Below are positions 60,083-64,000 of a stretch of DNA of 64,000 nucleotides, one piece after another. Each line of letters begins with the position of its first letter. The stretch's first letter is position 1. The notes under the pieces are model-generated. The model was not told where the DNA came from. It ran no database searches and saw nothing but the letters and a program-made list of their open reading frames with translations. Both the position numbers and the translations under genes were made by a program. The stretch is taken from positions 1-64,000 of the forward strand of contig CAVPDZ010000007.1 in the NCBI GenBank assembly GCA_963702755.1. Reading direction: 5' to 3'. The stretch comes from JAJPKK01 sp963702755. Lineage in GTDB: Bacteria; Pseudomonadota; Alphaproteobacteria; Rhizobiales; Xanthobacteraceae.

Positions 60083-61762
60083 ATGTCCACGAACAATATG
60101 CGCACCGCCGCTGAGGTGCTGGTCGATCAGCTCATCGTCCACGGCGTTCGCCATGCCTTCTGCGTGCCGGGCGAAAGCTATCTTGCCGTGCTTGACGCAT
60201 TCCACGATCGCGATCTCGCCATCACGGTGTGCCGGCACGAGAGCGGCGCCGCGATGATGGCCGAAGCCGTCGGCAAGGCGACCGGCCGCCCCGGCATCTG
60301 CTTCGTCACCCGCGGCCCGGGAGCGACCAATGCGTCGGCCGGCATTCACATCGCGCGCCAGGATTCGAGCCCGCTGATCGTGTTCGTCGGTCAGGTAGCG
60401 CGTCACATGCGCGAGCGCGAAGCCTTCCAGGAGCTCGACTATCGCGCCGTATTCGGGACGATGACCAAATGGGCGACTGAGATCGACGATCCCAACCGGG
60501 TGCCGGAAATCGTCTCGCGCGCCTTTCACATCGCGGCCAACGGCCGGCCCGGCCCGGTTGTGGTGGCGCTCCCCGAGGACATGCTGACCGAACGCGTCGC
60601 CATCGGTGACGCGCCGCCCTATCTGCCGGTCGAGACCGCGCCGGGTCGCGCCGAGGTGGACGCGTTCGCGGCGCTCCTCGCCAAGGCCGAACGCCCGCTG
60701 ATCGTGCTCGGCGGCAGCCGCTGGACGGAGGAAGGCTGCGCCGCGATCGCGCGCTTCGCCGAAAAGTTCGGCTTGCCGGTCGCGACCTCGTTCCGCCGCG
60801 CCCACCTCATGCACGCGCTTCACCCGAGTTATGCCGGCGATCTCGGCATCGGCCCGAATCCCAAGCTGTTGGCGCGGGTTAAAGCCGCCGATCTCGTCGT
60901 CCTCCTCGGCGGTAGGCTCAGCGAGATGCCCTCGCAGGGCTACAAGCTCTTCGACATCCCGACGCCGCAGATGACGTTCGTCCATGTTCATCCGGATACC
61001 GAGGAGCTCGGGCGCGTCTATCGGCCAAGCCTTGCGATCAATGCGACGCCTGCGGCCTTTGCGATCGCGGCGGCCGCGCTTGAGCCGCCGGCGACGCCAC
61101 GGTGGCAGGCCGCAACCAAGGCCGCGCACGAGGAGTACCTTGCGTTTTCCGGAGAGGCGACCGAGGTGCCCGGCGGCGTCAATCTTGGTGCCGTCATCGT
61201 ATGGCTCCGGGAAAACCTCCCCGACGACGCGATGATCTGCAACGGCGCCGGCAATTTTTCCGGCTGGGTCCACCGTTTCTATCGCTTCCGCAAGTTCGCA
61301 ACGCAATTCGCCCCGACGGCCGGCTCGATGGGCTACGGCGTGCCGGCCGCGATCGGGGTCAAGCGGCTCTACCCGGAGCGCACTGTCGTCGCGGTTGCCG
61401 GCGACGGCGACTTCCTCATGACGGGCCAGGACTTTGCCACCGCGGTGCAGTTCGACGCCCCGATCATCGTCGTTCTCGCTGACAACGGGCTCTACGGCAC
61501 CATTCGCATGCATCAGGAGCGCGAATATCCTGGCCGCATCTCCGCCACCACGCTGCGCAATCCGGATTTTGCCGCCTATGCGCGCACCTTCGGCGGCTTC
61601 GGCGTCACCGTCGAGAAGACCGCGGACTTTCCGGCCGCGTTCCGTGCCGCCCAGGCGTCGCGGCTGCCGGCGATCATCCATCTCAAGACCGACCCCGAAG
61701 CCATCACGGCGACCACGACGTTGACGAAACTTCGCGAAACCGCACTCAAGTCGCACAGCTAA
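60083..61762 (+). CDS. Thiamine diphosphate-dependent enzyme, IlvB-like
   Basis: A complete 559-residue ThDP enzyme. Catalytic Glu53 is in TVCRHESGAAMMAEAVGKAT; the middle domain has PLIVLGGSRWTEEGCAAIAR; the ThDP diphosphate motif is VAVAGDGDFLMTGQDFATAV with LADNGLYGTIRMHQEREYPG. It is not IlvB proper and no small subunit is adjacent. It shares the superfamily, but little close sequence, with the 24605-26407 gene. A TetR-type gene follows on the same strand, after a palindromic repeat, and may regulate it. Confidence 0.88.
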   Translation: MSTNNMRTAAEVLVDQLIVHGVRHAFCVPGESYLAVLDAFHDRDLAITVCRHESGAAMMAEAVGKATGRPGICFVTRGPGATNASAGIHIARQDSSPLIVFVGQVARHMREREAFQELDYRAVFGTMTKWATEIDDPNRVPEIVSRAFHIAANGRPGPVVVALPEDMLTERVAIGDAPPYLPVETAPGRAEVDAFAALLAKAERPLIVLGGSRWTEEGCAAIARFAEKFGLPVATSFRRAHLMHALHPSYAGDLGIGPNPKLLARVKAADLVVLLGGRLSEMPSQGYKLFDIPTPQMTFVHVHPDTEELGRVYRPSLAINATPAAFAIAAAALEPPATPRWQAATKAAHEEYLAFSGEATEVPGGVNLGAVIVWLRENLPDDAMICNGAGNFSGWVHRFYRFRKFATQFAPTAGSMGYGVPAAIGVKRLYPERTVVAVAGDGDFLMTGQDFATAVQFDAPIIVVLADNGLYGTIRMHQEREYPGRISATTLRNPDFAAYARTFGGFGVTVEKTADFPAAFRAAQASRLPAIIHLKTDPEAITATTTLTKLRETALKSHS

Positions 61763-61763
61763 A

Positions 61764-61877
61764 CACAGGGATCAGGGATCAGAAATCAGGGATCAGGAGA
61801 TCGAGCGTTCCTGATTGAGAGCCAGCTTGTGAGAACATGCGCAATCACTTGATGCCCGATTTCTGATCCCTGATGTG
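61764..61877. repeat. Heptad-palindrome element, copy between ThDP gene and tetR
   Basis: The left arm CAGGGATCAGGGATCAGAAA and onward in exact 7-base steps, and the right arm CCCGATTTCTGATCCCTGAT, are inverts around a loop of about 50 bases. It ends next to the TetR start codon. Confidence 0.85.
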
Positions 61878-61884
61878 TCCGACC

Positions 61885-62523
61885 ATGGCCTATCGCCGCA
61901 CCGATCGTGTGATTGCCCGCCTCGCCGCTCGGCAGGACGCAATCCTCACGGCGGCACGCGCGTTGGCCGCGGAAGGCGGCATCGGCGCGGTGCAGATCGT
62001 GCCGGTGGCCGAGCGCGCGGGGATCGCGGCGGGCACCGTCTACCGCTATTTCCCGTCCAAGGAAGACTTGGTCGCAGCCGTGATCGACGCGGTTGCCGAT
62101 CAGGAAATCGCGGCGCTTCACGCTGCCGCGACGGCCGCGCCGGGGCCGCTCTCGGCGCTCGCGGCGGCGGTGATGGGTTTTTCCACCCGCGCGCTCCGCG
62201 AGCGGCGTCTCGCCTGGGCGATGTTCGCGGAGTCAGCCGAAGGGGATACGGCGCGCCTTGCCCTGCGCCGGCGCCTCGCGAGCGAATTCGAGACGTTGAT
62301 ACGCTCGGCGATCACGGCCGGGCACCTGCCCGACCAGGATGCGGCCCTCGCCGCCGCCGCGGTCATCGGCGCTGTCCTCGAAAGTCTGGTCGGCCCGCTG
62401 GCGCCTGATCAGACCGGCGCGGAAGCCTCGCACAGCGCCACCCAGACCGTGACCCTCTTCGCCCTGCGCGCCCTCGGCGTCGTCGACGCGCGGGCGCGCG
62501 GGCTCGTGATCAGCCAGGGATGA
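61885..62523 (+). CDS. TetR/AcrR family transcriptional regulator
   Basis: A 212-residue regulator. The N-terminal helix-turn-helix is AILTAARALAAEGGIGAVQI then VAERAGIAAGTVYRYFPSKE, the standard TetR signature. The C-terminal ligand domain is Ala-rich. The ATG at 61885 (MAYRRTDR) is chosen over 61873; neither has a good ribosome site because the repeat occupies the leader. The likely target is the ThDP gene upstream or itself. Confidence 0.9.
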   Translation: MAYRRTDRVIARLAARQDAILTAARALAAEGGIGAVQIVPVAERAGIAAGTVYRYFPSKEDLVAAVIDAVADQEIAALHAAATAAPGPLSALAAAVMGFSTRALRERRLAWAMFAESAEGDTARLALRRRLASEFETLIRSAITAGHLPDQDAALAAAAVIGAVLESLVGPLAPDQTGAEASHSATQTVTLFALRALGVVDARARGLVISQG

Positions 62524-62544
62524 ACTGATCTGGGACCGGGGTGA

Positions 62545-63375
62545 TCAGTGCGCCATCAGCACCGGCACCGTCATCGAGCTGATGATTCCGGCGGTCGCGC
62601 CGCCGAGCACGAATTCACGCAATCGCGAGTGGCCATAGCCGCCCATCACAAGGAAATCGGCTGAACAGTCTGCCGCATAGGACAGGATGGTGTTGGTCAC
62701 ATCGACGTCCGGCGCGACCAGCCGCTTCACCTCGACCTTGAGGCCGTGACGCGCCAGATGCTCGCCGAAATCGACGCCGGGAATTTCGTCGGGCTCGCCG
62801 GCCCGATTGGCCACGATCACGAGTTCGACGGCCTTGCTGCGCGCCAGGAACGGCATCGCATCGGCGATGGCGCGGGCGGCGTTACGGCTCGAATTCCAGG
62901 CGATCAGCACCCGGTTGAGCGACAGGCCCTGCTTCTGGATATAGGGAACGACCACCACCGGCCGGCCGGACTCGAACAGCGCCGCCTCGATGAACAGGCT
63001 TCCGGGCGCCGTTTCGCCCTCCTCGGGCTGGGCCACGACCGAAAGGTCGAAGCGGCGCGCGATGCGGCCGAACAGGCCTGCGGCGGAGCCGATGCTCGCG
63101 TCCATCAGCCGATGCCCGCCGGACAGGTTGTTGCGACGGACCAGCTCTTCGAATCGATTGATTGCGGCTTCGGCCGCCCCGCGGTTCTCGCCGCGCTGGG
63201 CTTCGACCCAGGAGGCCGACAGCCCGTCCATGACGGTCGGCGTAATGACCGGATCGTAGGCGAAGGCAAGACCGGCGACGTGTGCCTCAAAGGTGCTGGC
63301 AATCGAGACCGCGTATTCGGCGGCGACGTCCCGGTCTTCGCCCAAGGCCAAATTCACCACCAGGTCCTTGATCAT
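62545..63375 (-). CDS. Universal stress protein (tandem UspA)
   Basis: 276 residues forming two Usp folds. The first (about 1-140) is degenerate and lacks the ATP loop. The second (about 150-276) has VLIAWNSSRNAARAIADAMP and the ATP-binding loop VMGGYGHSRLREFVLGGAT (G-2X-G-9X-G-S/T type). It ends MTVPVLMAH. It is convergent with tetR and lies downstream of the cytochrome c gene on the same strand. Confidence 0.92.
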   Translation of the reverse strand: MIKDLVVNLALGEDRDVAAEYAVSIASTFEAHVAGLAFAYDPVITPTVMDGLSASWVEAQRGENRGAAEAAINRFEELVRRNNLSGGHRLMDASIGSAAGLFGRIARRFDLSVVAQPEEGETAPGSLFIEAALFESGRPVVVVPYIQKQGLSLNRVLIAWNSSRNAARAIADAMPFLARSKAVELVIVANRAGEPDEIPGVDFGEHLARHGLKVEVKRLVAPDVDVTNTILSYAADCSADFLVMGGYGHSRLREFVLGGATAGIISSMTVPVLMAH

Positions 63376-63513
63376 GGTCCGCTCTCCCGATTGGCCGGCA
63401 GCCCCTCTGGCACAATGGCGTCTCGATAGGGCTTCCTCCTTCGCGGCGTATTGATCCGCATCAACCTGAGGGATGCGGGGCGGCTGGGCGCGCGCCCCGC
63501 AAATTTGAAGCCC

Positions 63514-63903
63514 CTACTTCTTCTTGACGTTGCCGTCCTTGTCGAACTGCGACACGTAGGCCCACAGATCGTCAAGGTCCTTCTGGCTCTTGATGCCGGC
63601 GAAAATCATCTTGGTTCCCGGCACCTTGGCGCGCGGATCCTTGATGTATTCCTTGAACACGGCCTCGGTCCAGGTGATGCCCGAATTCTTGTTCGCGTCG
63701 CTGTAGTTGAAGCCGTCGACAGTACCGGCTTTGCGTCCGTCGAGACCGTTGAGCTCGGGGCCGACCTTGTTTGCGGCGTCCGGACCGATGGAATGACAGG
63801 GCGCGCACCGCCGGAAATCGGTTTCACCCGCCGCCACGTCCTGGGCGAGCGCCGATCCAGTTGATACAACAAGCCCGACGGCGACCAACGCAAGATGTCT
63901 CAT
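63514..63903 (-). CDS. Class I cytochrome c (c2/c550 type)
   Basis: A 129-residue periplasmic cytochrome with a signal peptide cleaved after ALA-Q (about residue 20). Haem attachment is Cys33-x-x-Cys36-His37 in RRCAPCHSIG; the axial Met is Met99 in VPGTKMIFAGI. KVGPELNGLDGRKAGTVDGF is typical of the mitochondrial-like c2 group. It carries electrons between the bc1 complex and oxidases or other acceptors. GGAGGTTATAG precedes the ATG. Confidence 0.95.
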   Translation of the reverse strand: MRHLALVAVGLVVSTGSALAQDVAAGETDFRRCAPCHSIGPDAANKVGPELNGLDGRKAGTVDGFNYSDANKNSGITWTEAVFKEYIKDPRAKVPGTKMIFAGIKSQKDLDDLWAYVSQFDKDGNVKKK

Positions 63904-64000
63904 CTATAACCTCCTTGGTATCGGCACCGCCTTGCCCGACGATGCCCGGGCGCCGCGAACGCGCGCCCGCGCGGGGTTCGAATGGCGCTCTTGAGGCCGC

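Overview
The window is high-GC chromosomal DNA from an alphaproteobacterium, most likely Hyphomicrobiales (Rhizobiales) near the Bradyrhizobium/Xanthobacteraceae group. Evidence: a 16S-tRNA-Ile-tRNA-Ala-23S-5S operon whose 23S carries an insert near its 5' end; PHA genes (phaR, phaA); the alphaproteobacterial flagellar set flgF-flgG-flgA-flgH and fliL-fliM-DUF6468-motE; a class I cytochrome c; and several REP-like palindromes of the kind common in that group. The placement is by gene content only.

Layout. 1-3.9 kb: accessory scar (IS630 transposase, an ABC-receptor remnant, a broken ardC) ending at the 3' end of tRNA-Ala(CGC). 4.1-7 kb: papain-like lipo-like protein and a broken amine oxidase. 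7-11.3 kb: rpmI-rplT-pheS-pheT, all minus. 11.5-19 kb: mtgA, rpmF, a membrane protein, a gamma-glutamyltransferase-like gene, a GGDEF/EAL protein, phaR and phaA. 19-24.5 kb: bicupin, EutA-like reactivase, MetE-C-like enzyme, and a broken IS110 transposase. 24.6-28.6 kb: ThDP enzyme, rpmJ (41-aa type), TPR protein, alpha/beta hydrolase. 28.8-35.6 kb: divergent flagellar operons. 35.7-40.4 kb: H-NS-like protein, an unknown gene, a NIT-domain chemoreceptor, a Bug-type receptor. 40.4-43.3 kb: second accessory scar with another ardC fragment, ending at the 3' end of tRNA-fMet. 43.5-50.9 kb: CHAD protein, TPR/glycosyltransferase-like protein, HscC-type Hsp70 with a J-like membrane partner, small lipoprotein, dienelactone hydrolase family protein. 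50.9-57.1 kb: complete rRNA operon on the minus strand. 57.6-64 kb: M23 peptidase, PH-like protein, a second ThDP enzyme, TetR regulator, UspA protein, cytochrome c.

Two features stand out. First, a dispersed family of palindromes is built from 7-bp units (NNATCAG in one arm, CTGATNN in the other). Five copies sit inside the rRNA operon: one forms the extra helix in 23S and four fill the spacers. The outer arms also extend the predicted pre-23S processing stem. Two further copies lie between protein genes. Second, many otherwise normal genes, including essential pheS and pheT, are broken by shifts that, where resolved by eye, look like single-base insertions. This points to assembly error rather than decay, so I annotate those genes as single loci.
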